The notes under the pieces were generated by a model that was not told where the DNA came from, made no database searches, and worked only from the letters and a program-made list of their open reading frames with translations. Shown piece by piece: positions 47,518-59,640 of a stretch of DNA of 64,000 nt. A program made the translations under genes and the position numbers. Origin of the DNA: Brachynemurus nebulosus (Eukaryota > Arthropoda > Insecta > Neuroptera > Myrmeleontidae); assembly GCA_035578155.1 (NCBI GenBank), contig JAPWDM010000044.1, forward strand, positions 2,110,001 through 2,174,000. The letters are read 5' to 3'. Within the stretch, counting starts at the first letter, position 1, and the number at the start of each line of letters is the position of its first letter.

Positions 47518-48179
47518 ATCAACGCGAGCTTATGACTCGCGCTTACTGGGAATTCCTCGTTCATGGGGAATAATTGCAAGCCCCAATCCCTAGCACGAAG
47601 GAGGTTCAGCGGGTTACCCGGACCTTTCGGCCAGAGGAAAACACGCTGATTCCTTCAGTGTAGCGCGCGTGCGGCCCAGAACATCTAAGGGCATCACAGA
47701 CCTGTTATTGCTCAATCTCGTGCGGCTAGAAGCCGCCTGTCCCTCTAAGAAGAATTATTTGTACGCCGGCAGTAAAAACCACATCAAAAAACTGATGTCA
47801 CTTTAGTTAATGTATCATGTTAAATATATCATTAATGCAGATTAAGTAATTACACATAGAAATTTATCCCCAAAGAAATAAAAAACATAAATGAATATTA
47901 TAAATCATACATATTATAAATATATTAAAACAAAATATACAAATAACATTCAGTAACAATACAGCCGATGGGCCTTGAGATGCCGGTAATAAAATACGTC
48001 TATTTAGTAGGCTAGAGTCTCGTTCGTTATCGGAATTAACCAGACAAATCGCTCCACCAACTAAGAACGGCCATGCACCACCACCCACCGAATCAAGAAA
48101 GAGCTCTCAATCTGTCAATCCTTCCGGTGTCCGGGCCTGGTGAGGTTTCCCTTGTTGAGTCAAATTAAGCCGCAGGCTT

Positions 48180-48214
<35 letters not shown>

Positions 48215-49028
48215 ATTTCAGCTTTGCAACCATATTTCCCCCGGAACCCAAAAGCTTTGGTTTCCCGGAAGCTGCCCGCCAAGTCATCGGAGGAACTTTG
48301 GCAGATCGCTAGCTGGCATCGTTTATGGTTAGAACTAGGGCGGTATCTGATCGCCTTCGAACCTCTAACTTTCGTTCTTGATCAATCAAAACATTTTTGG
48401 CAAATGCTTTCGCTTCTGTCCGTCTTGCGACGATCCAAGAATTTCACCTCTAACGTCGCAATACGAATGCCCCTATCTGTCCGTATTAATCATTACCTCG
48501 GAAAAACTTCCGAAAACCAACAAAATAGAACCGAGGTCCTATTCCATTATTACATGCACACAATATTCAGGCACTATTTAAACTTTAAAGCTTGCTTTAA
48601 GCACTCTAATTTGTACAAAGTAAACGTACCGGCCCATCTCGACACTCAATTAAGAGCACCGCGATAGGATTATAATTGGGAGGCTGTCTCCATTATTTAA
48701 ATTATAAAAAATAAATAACTTTAACACTTACGATAAATTATACTTTAATGTACATATTAGTATACAAAATTTAACAAGTATACTTTAAACTTTTCAAGCA
48801 AGTAAAAATATAAATAATAACTTACCATAAAAATAAAAATTTAAATAAAAATACAAGTATTTATAACCATATTATACAACATATAATTTATACCTCACCA
48901 CCGATAGGACGTCCCACAAAACATGCCAGTTAAACACCGCGAGCGGTGAACCGACAGTGTAGGACACAAATTCGACTACGAGCTTTTTAACCGCAACAAC
49001 TTTAATATACACTATTGGAGCTGGAATT
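47323..49028 (-). pseudogene. 18S rRNA, 3' part only (5' third missing)
   Basis: The 3' end is the complement of TAATGATCCTTCCGCAGGTT. Conserved blocks on the plus strand continue through TAGCGACGGGCGGTGTGTAC, TCCGTCAATTCCTTTAAATT and CGGTATCTGATCGCCTTCGA to ATACACTATTGGAGCTGGAA. There the gene stops where ACCGCGGCTGCTGG should follow. Roughly the first 600 nt of a usual 18S are absent. The part present is longer than expected because of AT-rich expansions at about 47775-47950, 48535-48610 and 48690-48890. The small ribosomal subunit RNA cannot be produced from this copy. Confidence 0.92.
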
Positions 49029-49101
49029 CTTAATAAAATTATTCCATTTTAAAAAATGGAATAATTTTATTAAGTTCCAAACTTAATAAAATTATTCCAT
49101 T
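49029..49101. repeat. Palindrome at the 18S break
   Basis: CTTAATAAAATTATTCCATT is followed within a few bases by its inverted copy AATGGAATAATTTTATTAAG, giving ~22-bp arms and almost no loop. A further direct copy follows at 49082-49101. The palindrome begins at the exact base where 18S stops. Confidence 0.9.
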
Positions 49102-49613
49102 TAAAAAAAAAAGAAATATTTTAAAAAGTTTTTCATTTATTAATCAGTATGAAATTTCTTCATAAACTGATATGAACATATAAAAATTTTAACAAAAATT
49201 GAAATAGAAATAAATTTATTTCTTTTATTACTTTTTATATAATAAATATCTTCTAAAATTTTTAATATTTAAAAAAATAAAAAAAATTCTTTTTTGAAAA
49301 TATTCTTATTAGAATAAAAACTATTACCATATATTTTAAGTAATATAGTTTTATTGAAATAGTTCAAACATTTGCTCATAACTCTTCGCTAGTTTGTATG
49401 CGACAATTTTTAAATATATAAAATATATATTTATTTAACGTTCGAATAACACAACTTCATTCGCGCTTGGTATGTAGTAAGTTTCTGTATTATAAATTTA
49501 TTAAAAAATTTATTTTATTAAAATTGTTTGTCCACATAAGGCTTAACACCTATAGCCAAAGGACTTGCTTTGACATAAAATAGAATAATATTATATTAAA
49601 AAAATTATAAAAA

Positions 49614-49675
<62 letters not shown>

Positions 49676-49933
49676 TATTTTTAAATGTAATTTATTACAT
49701 AGATTGTATATTTAAAAAACATTTCAAAAAAATGATATATTGTTTATAATATGTTTAATGATCATAGTGAGATAGCGACGGATATAAAAATTTTCAAAAA
49801 TTTTAGTCATTTTAAAAAAATGACATATACACTAAAATCGTTCTTTAACATAAAGTTGCATATAAGGATTATTAACCATCATTACCAACTTATTTTTATA
49901 CAAAATGTACGTATAACATATGAAGACATATAT

Positions 49934-49996
<63 letters not shown>

Positions 49997-50530
49997 GGTT
50001 TATGGTTAATAAAAATATACGTTAACTTTTGATGAAAATCTTAATAAAAAAGATTTAATCAAAAATCACATACTTTTTAAAACCAAAACACTTACTTTAT
50101 ATATTTTCATAATTTTTTCATGAAGGAGTACCTTTACGATGTTACTATTGTAAACAAAAATTATTTGAAAATATCATCTTAATAAAAAATAATATTTTCA
50201 AAAGAAGAGAACTTAGTCAAAATAAAACTATTAATGTAATGCTCTTACACACATACATAATAGCTATATATACATGGACCAATCCATTCATAACGTTTAA
50301 GTCAATACATACATCGATATTTTAAAAGGTACCACCATCATATAATATTTTCTGATTTTTGAGCGTGGTAAATTTGACTTTTTTTATATTTTTTTGTTTC
50401 AATTCGTTACAAAAATGATAAAAACTATAAAATAAGTTATTATTCTTGAAGTTTTTAAAGTTTATATTAAAACATAAGAATTTGTTTTTTTAAATTTTTA
50501 AATATTTTTTCAGTTTTTTTGGTTTTATAT
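49102..50530. other. AT-rich region with two (TA)n tracts
   Basis: (TA)n at 49618-49673 and 49938-49993. Nothing coding recognised. The locally less AT-rich stretch around 49380-49570 shows no rDNA identity that I can see. Confidence 0.5.
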
Positions 50531-52850
50531 AGATATTAGTAATACTACATATAACATAGTACACTAACAACACATCATAAGACGATGTTTGTACTTAATA
50601 TAAATCAGATGAATGCAATAACATCGCTTAAATACAAAATCAATGTATATTTAACTTTGAAAATTTTTTTACATATTAATAATAAGTGATACAAAATTTT
50701 TAAGAATTCATATATTTTAAAACTTCTTTTAAAATTATGATGTATTTTGTTAAAACAAACACAACACGATAACTTTTTTATATGAAAATTTTTTTACATA
50801 TTAATAATAGGTGATACAAAATTTTTAAGAATTCATATATTTTAAAACTTTTTTTAAAATTATGATGTATTTTGTTAAAACAAACACAACACGATAACTT
50901 TTTTATATGAAAAATTTGTAGTTTTCGAAAAAATTTCCATTTTGTTATTTATAATGTACGTTATAAACTTTTTATAAATAGTTGAAAAAATTAAAAAAAA
51001 CAAAAACATTCACATATACAAATATTTCAATATTTTTACTTACAATTGGTTAAACTTGCATGCCTACATCAATAAACTTTTGTGACTTTTTCAATTATAA
51101 ATAAAAGTGTTTATAACGTACATTATAAATAACAAAAATTGAAATTTTTTCAAAAACTATAAATTTTACATTCAAAAAAGTCATCTATTTCAGTTTCTCT
51201 TAAGAAAATACATATGATTTTAAAAAAAAAAGTTTTAAATTTTTTAAATTTTTAGTGGTTTTGCCTCTTATCATAAACTATCAAAATTGTAAAAATCAAT
51301 ATCAAATTTCTAAATACGTTAACGATATGCAAGGCAATCTGTATATTTTAACGAATTCTAAGTAAAAATATTCAAATCTACTATGCCTACATCAATGAAC
51401 TTTTATGATTTTTTCAATTATAAATAAAAGTGTTTATAACGTACATTATAAATAACAAAATTGAAATTTTTTCAAAAACTATAAATTTTACATTCAAAAA
51501 AGCCATCTATTTCAGTTTCTCTTAACAAAATACATATGATTTTAAAAAAAAGTTTTAAATTTTTTCAATTTTTAGTGGTTTCGCCTCTTATCATAAACTA
51601 TCAAAATTGTAATACTACATATAACATAGTACACTAACACACATCATAAGACAATGTTTGTACTTAATATAAATCAGATTAATGCTTAAATACAAAATCA
51701 ATGTATATTTGAACTTTGAAATTTTTTTACATATTAATAATAAATAATACAAAATTTTTAAGAATTCATATATTTTAAAACTTCTTTTAAAATTATGATG
51801 TATTTTGCTAGAACAAACACAACACGATAATTTTTTTATATGAAAAATTTACAGTTTTCGAAAAAATTTCAATTTTGTTATTTATAATGTACGTTATAAA
51901 CTTTTTATGAATAGTTGAAAAAATAAAAAAGAAAAACATTCACATATACGAACATTTCAATATTTTTACTTACAATTGGTTAAACTTGCATACCTACATC
52001 AATGAAATTTTGTGATTTTTTCAATTGTAAATAAAAGTGTTTATAACGTACATTATCAATAACAAAATTGAAATTTTTCCAAAAACTATAAATTTTACAT
52101 TCAAAAAAGTCATCTATTTCAGTTTCTCTTAACAAAATACATATGATTTTAAAAAAATTTAAATTCTTAAAATTTTTAGTGGTTTCGCGTCTTATCATAA
52201 ACTATCAAAATTGTAATACTACATATAACATGGTACACTAACAACACATCATAAGACGATGTTTGTACTTAATATAAATCAGATGCATGCAATAACATCG
52301 CTTAAATACAAAGTCAATGTATATTTGAACTTTAAAAATTTTTTTTTACATATTAATAATAAATGATACAAAATTTTGAAGAATTCATATATTTTAAAAC
52401 TTCTTTTAAAATTATGATGTATTTTGTTAAAACAAACACAACACGATAACTTTTTTATATGAAAAATTTATAGTTTTCGAAAAAATTTCAATTTTGTTAT
52501 TTATAATGTACGTTATAAACTTTTTATGAATAGTTGAAAAAATCAAAAAAAAAAAAAAAAAACATTCACATATACGAATATTTCAATATTTTTACTTACA
52601 ATTGGTTAAACTTGCATACCTATATCAATAAACTTTTGTGATTTTTTCAGTTATAAATGAAAGTGTTTGTAACGTACATTATAAATAACAAAAATTGAAA
52701 TTTTTTCAAAAACTATAAATTTTACATTCAAAAAAGTCATCTATTTCAGTTTCTCTTAAAAAAAATACATCTGATTTAAAAAAAAAAAAAGTTTTAAATT
52801 TTTTTTAATTTTTGTGCTTTCTTCTTTTAATACATACTATCAAAATTGTA
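50531..52850. repeat. ~600-bp satellite with internal inverted repeats
   Basis: The marker AATACTACATATAACAT.GTACACTAAC occurs at about 50540, 51612 and 52216 (the last two 604 bp apart; the first interval includes a partial extra unit). Within each unit, TTGTTATTTATAATGTACGT and the inverted ACGTACATTATAAATAACAA lie about 190-200 bp apart, so arms of 60-80 bp can pair. Another shared block is TTCTCTTAACAAAATACATA. Not coding. Confidence 0.8.
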
Positions 52851-53028
52851 CACCTAAAATACAAATGGATATGAAATTTGTATATACATTAACGAAAAGC
52901 AAGTGAGTGTACATATTTTAACGTACTGTATGTAAAAATATTGAAATGTTCGCAAATGATAACGTATTTTTATGATGTAACGTATTTCTTCTATCTATTT
53001 ACAAATTCTATATCCACTTGTATTGCTA

Positions 53029-53855
53029 GTATACAAATTTCATGTCGATTTTGTCGATCTTTTGTGTGGGATAATTTTTTCATGATTAACTTACCTGGAT
53101 AATGTGGCTAATAGGGTAAGAGTGACTTATTTAAGTGTGCTAATTTGGTCTTATCTTTTGTTTGGGGTAATTTTTGCATGTTCAAGTTACCTCTATAATG
53201 TGGTTAATTGGATAAGAGTAACTTATTTAAGTGTGCTAATTTGGTCTTATCTATTGTTTGGGGTAATTTTTGCATGATCAATTTACCTTTCTTATGATAA
53301 CTATATGTGACAATTTGTTCATGGTCAATATACCTTAGTTGAACAATAACGATAAAGATATTTTTTAATTAGGATAAGGATATTTTTTAATTAGAATATC
53401 TAATATTATCATTTTCCTAATCTTTCTATATTTACAGGTGATGCTATTCAAATTTTCCCAAAAAATTGCCCAACTAACCCCGGTTTACCCTATACAAATT
53501 TCATGTCAATTTTGTCGATCTTTCGTGTGGGATAATTTTTTCATGATTAACTTACCTGGATAATGTGGCTAATTGGGTAAGAGTGACTTATTTAAGTGTG
53601 CTATTTTGGTCTTATCTATTGTTTGGGGTAATTTTTGCATGATCAATTTACCTTTCTTATGATAACTATATGTGACAATTTGTTCATGGTCAATATACCT
53701 TAGTTGAACAATAACGATAAATATATTTTTTAATTAGGATAAGGATATTTTTCAATTAGAATATCTAATATTATCATTTTCCTAATCTTTCTATATTTAC
53801 AGTTGATGTTATTCAAATTTTCCTAAAAAATTGCCCAACTAACCCCGGTCTACCC
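53029..53855. repeat. Duplicated right end of the pogo-like element
   Basis: Two direct copies (53029-53490 and 53491-53855) share GTCGATCTTT, GATAATTTTTTCATGATTAA, CTTACCTGGATAATGTGGCT, CTTATGATAACTATATGTGA and GCCCAACTAACCCCGGT. The first has an extra internal ~95-bp duplication. Each ends with the TIR, in the inner copy with one change (GGTTTACCCTA), so the element has two right termini in tandem. Confidence 0.8.
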
Positions 53856-53857
53856 TA

Positions 53858-54060
53858 CATAATTATTGTTAATATAAGTTATAAATTAATGAACAATTAA
53901 AAATTTTTAATTAAATTATTCTTGCTAGGTTAAACTAAATGATTTTTGTTAATATTTATTTAATTTATTTCCAATGTATTTTACGCAAACTTTGGATAGA
54001 AAATGCCTGAGCCAATCAGGCCATCTGTTTATTATAGGGACTTTATCTTCTATGAGTGTA
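53858..54060. repeat. Right half of the repeat split by the 31-kb insertion
   Basis: TTTTTAATTAAATT, TGCTAGGTTAAACTAAAT and TTTAATTTATTTCCAAT match 7300-7370. GGCCATCTGTTTATTATAGG is inverted relative to 22526-22555. See the left half at 22517-22633. Confidence 0.65.
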
Positions 54061-55693
54061 CATTTTTTGTACATATTGTGTTTATCGATATGATTTACGA
54101 TCTTTACGATGATTATTGAGCAATCACAAATTTGACAACATGTATCGCTTTTACAGCTTAACTTCTAAATACATTTTATTTTGAACGTAGGCGGCAATTT
54201 CTTCATTTATTTAATTGACACACTTTCAAGTTTATATGAAGTTGAAAAATTATAAAAAAATTTAATTAAAATTAGCTTGTTTTTAAAGATTTTATAGAAG
54301 ATTTTTCTTTTATTAATTAAATATTTGTGACTATAAAAAAAATAATAATTATGAAATTAACTACAAATCGATTGTGCTGCTAACTTGTGGATATTCTTAT
54401 AAGTTTGTCCGTGGACTCCGCCGTTAATTTGTAAGTATGTAATATGATTATATGAATGTTTTTCGAACGGCTTCGGTCGAAGGTTTTGACGATGGCCGAA
54501 CATCGGCTTCGGCTTCGACTTCGGTCGCGAAAGTGACCTTCGGTCGGACACTACATATTACCTCTCTCCTAGAGGTTCACCAATCGCAACATAAAAATAA
54601 TTATAATACATCTTTACACTTTAAAGATAGGTACATGACTATACATGACTGAATAAATAATACAGTCCGGTTTCGTGGCCTCAAATCAAGCGACGCTAAT
54701 ACACCCTCCTTTCTTCCTCCATTTCCTATTCGATCAGTTATTTCTGAATTTTTGCTGACTTAACAATTGTGATTAAAGACTCTGTTGTATGACTCTGAAT
54801 TATTGGCTTCTAGAATAATTAACACTGGGTGTCCAGCAATAAGTGTACAATGCGTTATTACGTTTTTAGAAAGTGGGTACAATATCAGACAAAATTTAGA
54901 TTATATTACACAATCAAGGCATTAGATTAAATTACATTGTTACTCTTATTTCATGAGGCTAATTCTTAGTCAAGAACAGTCCGAAAATGATTTTGAAAAA
55001 ACCATTTTAAAGCTTGACGTGCCTACTTTTTGAGACTGGGATTTAAAAATTTTTCCTCTTGCAAGAGACTACTTTTTTTTTACTTAAAGGATAATCGCAC
55101 AAAAAAATTAACATTTTCTTACTTCAAAGTTGTGTATGAGATGCAATACAGAAAATTTTTAAAAATTAAATGTGTGTCATACTTACTTTACTTAAAGGTC
55201 TTTCTACGAACATTATAAGTTATTTGTGGTTAAATGAAAAACAGTACTTTTAACTCCAACGCTCAAAATCTCCGAAAGCAAAGATGCAACAACAAATGGA
55301 ATCAGGGTTTCGAAAAACCTCTTTATAATTTTGTGGTAGTATATTTCAAACGCAGAAGGCTAGCAGGTTTGTGATTCATTGTTTAGCAGATATATAAGAT
55401 TTAATACCTACATTTTCGCGACTGTTGAAGTGACAACCTAAAATCCGTCGCTGGCTGTTGGTATATTAGGAACTGTTTATTAAAAGAAATGTAAACATTA
55501 TTTATTATTTATTGAATTTTTGTGGTATACATACATTAGTTTAGAAATTGTATGGTAACTAAACTTGCAAAATATTTCTTATAGAACAACCTATTTATGG
55601 CAATTGCTTGAATTATCTATTTTTAGAATTTTATTAACTCCCCTACTGAAGTGTTTCTGATGATTCAAGTAATTTTTTCTTTAAGTCATCTAG
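54061..55693. other. Spacer with a CTTCGG-rich tract
   Basis: 54465-54545 is a GC-rich island of GGCTTCGG, CGACTTCGG and CGAAGG hexamer-like repeats (for example ATCGGCTTCGGCTTCGACTT) in AT-rich surroundings. GTGGACTCCGCCGTTAA is at 54411-54427. The rest is AT-rich; ORFs at 54357-54652 and 55030-55218 are not supported. Confidence 0.45.
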
Positions 55694-56130
55694 TTAATAT
55701 GTGTCGCCGGTGTTTGGAGTTGTTGGTGATGATGCTGATTCATCGTTCGTTGAAATTCCTACTGATGTTGGTTCAATTGCGTCTACTAAAGGGCCCGCTT
55801 GAGTTGGTATTGATGCTGATTCACTTGTTTCTTTTGGATCGTTCTCCAATTCTCGATTTAGTGGTGGTAATGTTGATTTATCTGATTCACTGACATTTGG
55901 ACCGTTCTCTAGATTTAGTGGTGGTAATGTTGATTTATCTGATTCACTGACCTTTGGACCGTTCTCTGTATTTACTGATCCACCGTCTCCGGTATTTACT
56001 GATCCACCGTCTCCGGTATTTACTGATCCACCGTCTCCGGTATTTCCCCTTCCACTAGGAGAATCAGATTTTAAATCTTCATCTCCCTCTACCATCTTCA
56101 TCCAATCTTCCGATATCTTTCCATTATCGA
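55694..56130 (-). CDS. Last exon of an unknown protein with acidic, repeat-rich tail
   Basis: On the minus strand a TTTTTTTAG acceptor (ending 56131) opens a frame of 145 codons to TAA at 55694-55696. It starts D-N-G-K-I-S-E-D-W-M-K-M-V-E-G-D-E-D. It then holds three copies of N-T-G-D-G-G-S-V and two of E-N-G-P-x-V-S-E-S-D-K-S-T-L-P-P-L-N, with many S, T, D, E and P. The repeats are exact at DNA level and in frame, so they arose by recent local duplication under reading-frame constraint. No known domain; likely disordered, possibly secreted or a regulatory tail. Earlier exons were not found. I cannot assign a function. Confidence 0.55.
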
Positions 56131-56775
56131 CTAAAAAAATGTATGTACATAATTAGAAATAATTATTTATGTAGTCTATTTGTAACACTTACGGAGTTAC
56201 CATTCACATCCAATTTCTCACGATATAAAGCCTATCAAATTTGAACTAAGATAGTTGTAGGTACGAAGTGTACATGTTATCTATATTTCCCACAAAAAGT
56301 TAAGTAACTAATTCCTTCCGCCATTCAACTTCCTTACGCTATAGAGCCTCTCAACTTTCATACGTTATCTAAGGGAGATAGTTTTTTTTATGTTATTATA
56401 CTTCCCACTGGATGTTAATTTCCAGTAGCAGGGTTTCGCTTCAGCTACTAACTCAATTTATCGTAAAACTTACATATTTCCCCAAAATAAAACAAGTTAT
56501 ACTTCAAATTAACTAAAAATTGTATGTCGTCATCAAACCAATGCAACAAATGAAGAGCAAACTTAGACGTACCTAGTTTTTTCTCTCTTTTCCTTTCTGT
56601 CATTTTTATACGAGAATAACTATAGAAACTTAAGACTGAACGTTTAATTTTGCTTCATTTGTTAATGATGTCATACCATTTTAGTTAATTTGAAATATGT
56701 ATAACCTGCTTTATTTTAGAGAATGATGCAATAGATATGGGTTAAATAAAAACATACACCAGAAATCAAATAGTA
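56131..56775. other. Probable intron and spacer
   Basis: AT-rich. Immediately upstream (minus sense) of the acceptor at 56131. No second exon recognised. Confidence 0.4.
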
Positions 56776-57849
56776 TGTAGTGGTAGGTGCAAATTTAAGG
56801 GGAAGTACTTAAAATCGGAAGATTTATTTAAAACGAAACTATTGTAAGAAACAACTTACACCTAAAATTCAGTTCTAGGTACAGATAAACGGAATTGAAT
56901 GTTATATTAATGAATATAAGTGCGACTTTTAGAAAACTAGCAAAGATGTCGAAAAACCAACTTCACTATCGGATTCATCAGCGTAAAAGACGCCAAATAA
57001 CCGAAGCTGATAAAAATTCTAGAATATCCTACTCCTCAACTAGCAGAGATATCAAAAAACCGACTGCACTATTGACTTTGTCATTAAAAATCAGATTAAG
57101 CAGCGCAATTTGACAAAAATTCTAGAATGTTCTATTCGTCAACTAACAAAGGTATCGAAAAACCGGTTGTACCATTTTATTGGTCATCAAAAAAAAGACG
57201 AAATATCACATTTTTATAAATGTTCTAGAATATTCTATTCTGGCTGACGAACAGATCATTCTGTTGGCCAAAATGGAACATTTAGTTTATATTAGTTTAA
57301 TTTTGGTTGGACAGTCAAATGTTGCAATCAGTTTTTCTATATCTTTGCTACTTGACAATTAGAATATTCTAGAGCATTTACCAAAATATGGATATCTTTG
57401 CTAGTTTACGAATAAAATATTCCAAAACATTTGTCAAGATATGCTATTTGGTATCTTTTTCAATGACCAATTAAATGCTGTAATTGATTTTTCGATATAT
57501 TTGCTAGTTTTCGATATATTTGCTATTAGACCAATTCAATAGTGAAGTTTGTTTTTTGATATCTCTGCTAGTTGACGATTAGAATATTCTAGAATTTTAC
57601 GTTACTCATTTTGCATTTGCATTTTACATAATACGTATGCAGAATATGTGCATATATGTATGCAATAAAATTAAAAAATTTTTTAGTCTACGAGACACTC
57701 ATACAATATTACCCACGGCCCTGACTCTGGCTTGGTACATAAATTTTCACCAACACAGATAAACGATAACATATCTGTGAGAGGGGAGCCCCACTAAGTC
57801 GCTGACGTCACTACGTAAAATCGGATTACGTACCATTGGATGTCCACTG
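56776..57849. mobile_element. Fold-back-like element with HSE arrays, copy 2 (inverted, more decayed)
   Basis: It shares both ends with 12067-13272 in opposite orientation: GTAGTGGTAGGTGCAAATTT at the left, and CAGTGGACATCCAATGGTAC read on the reverse strand at the right, with TA outside. The subterminal CTGACGTCACTACGTAAAAT and GGGCCGTGGGTAATATTGT words (strand-adjusted) are also shared. HSE-like cores are at 57017, 57120, 57223, 57363 and 57576, of which three are perfect. Two other units have lost the motif. Confidence 0.75.
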
Positions 57850-57965
57850 TATAAATTAGTTTTAATAAAAAAATTTTCGGATCGTTAATTTACTGCTTAG
57901 TATCTATGCACCTTTCTGTAAATGTCTAAAACGCATTGTAACTTAAGATAGAGCAAATTTTCAGG

Positions 57966-58306
57966 ATGGCGAGCGATATAGACATTTGTCGTCGGACTTG
58001 TGGTATATGTGACTGTGTTTTAAAAAAGGAAGATTTTATCGTTAATTGCTCAGGTCTGTGTGAAAGAAGGTATCATATAAAATGTGCTTCAGTAAAAAAG
58101 AATGAATGCAATGCCATAATATCAAAAATATAAAATGGACTTGTGACAGTTGTTTAGCTGCATTAGAATGTAGGGAAAGTGATGTGATTGCTCAAATTAA
58201 TGAACTAAAAATGTTTAATAATGATCTAATTAATGAAATAACAAAACTGAATACAGTCCACATTCTGAATAGTTCCGCTCTCAATAGTTCCGCTTCCCCA
58301 GTTTGA
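57966..58306 (+). pseudogene. ORF1 start of a LINE: PHD-type zinc finger
   Basis: From ATG at 57966 the frame reads a PHD-like finger: C-G-I-C-D-C, then F-I-V-N-C-S-G-L-C, Y-H-I-K-C-A, and after one frame slip near 58125 W-T-C-D-S-C. A leucine/asparagine-rich, probably coiled-coil stretch follows (A-Q-I-N-E-L-K-M-F-N-N-D-L). A PHD finger followed by a coiled coil is the ORF1 layout of many insect CR1/Jockey-like elements. The slip and the ~1.3 kb of unrelated sequence that follows make it non-functional. Confidence 0.7.
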
Positions 58307-59640
58307 GACTCGAACGTTACCCCCTCTTTACCACCTATTATAAATTTTATATGTAATATTTATTTCATAAGAGCTAAGAATCAAAAAGTTTGTTTTGCTT
58401 ATATTATTCGACATCATTATTCGACTAACTAGTCAGCACTACTTATATTGTTCCACTGCATCGCTAATATGTATCAGTTAGTTTTATACTTATATCTTCT
58501 TTATGTAAACAGTTAAACATAAATGAAATCTGTAACCCAGGTATAAAAAAAATTGATTTGTTTATACAAAATAAAAATTATGATTTTATGAAAAAACATT
58601 TGGAAAAGCGAGCGTAGTCTTGCAGTATTTTATGAGGAGATAATCAGTAAAAGAAAAATGTTACATAATAGTCAATACTTTTTAATTAGGTTTTAAATAA
58701 TAAAATGCAATAAAATAAACTTGTTAACTGCGTACATAAATAGATGATTGTAATGAAAATGATAGGTATATAATTAAATGATTTTATATCTAAATCCAAT
58801 ACTGTTTACAGGTACATTATACGCACATAGAATAATTATATTAATTATGAATATCTATGTATATGCATATATTAAATGTAAACCACCAGAGTTTTTTTAA
58901 AATGTTATATAAATAGTAATTTAAATTTTTAATTTACATTATTATTTTTAGACCCCCTTACTTGTTTTGACGCTCCTGAAAAATTTTTAATTTTGACAGA
59001 ATCATAAATTATTGAACACCACTAAAAATTCTGAATCTAGACGTAACGAAATTTTATACGGACTTTGGTGGGGGAACAGCATTTCCTGGAAAAGCTGTTC
59101 TCCTTGTTTCATTCTGCGGAACTATTGAGAAGGATCACTGTAAATAATGTTGTGCGTTTGGACAAGAATTATTAAAAATAAATGAAGAATTTATTAAGGT
59201 TAAAAAACATGCAAAAAATGTTAATACAAATGATAAAGGGAAATGCCCTCTAGGAGCCAACTAATATCAAGATGCCCTCTAGAACACTAGGAGCCAACTA
59301 ATATCAAAAAAGTGTAGCTCGCTTGGTGTCATTTGTTGGTCAGTCACAGCTTAAGGCATGTAGTCAGTCGGTGTCAGTTACCGAATCCACTACGATTGTT
59401 ATGTATTGTAAGACCTTTGTTACTTGAGCTACACTTTGCTCTATCTCATAATACGTGTTTTGTAATTGTGTGTGTGAATACGCACACAGAAGCAAACATC
59501 AAACCAACACCATTGCAAACAGTATGTATCTACACAACATAGTAATGCAAAGTGGGGATGATCTTACGTCACCTGACGGCTACAGTTGGAATACTACCTA
59601 TTATACTTTAGTTTAGCCCCTTGGCCCTCTCTTACCGAAA
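58307..59640. other. Interrupting sequence inside the LINE
   Basis: AT-rich and noncoding. A direct repeat (GCCCTCTAGGAGCCAACTAA around 59248 and a CTAGAACACTAGGAGCCAAC variant around 59278) marks a small duplication. 59310-59560 is GC-richer, and the 69-codon frame there has no domain. This block may be a later insertion. Confidence 0.4.

Noticed and set aside
59310..59560. Possible LTR (TGTAGCTC... in a GC-richer block)
   Set aside because: No second copy, no primer-binding site or polypurine tract, and no gag/pol nearby.
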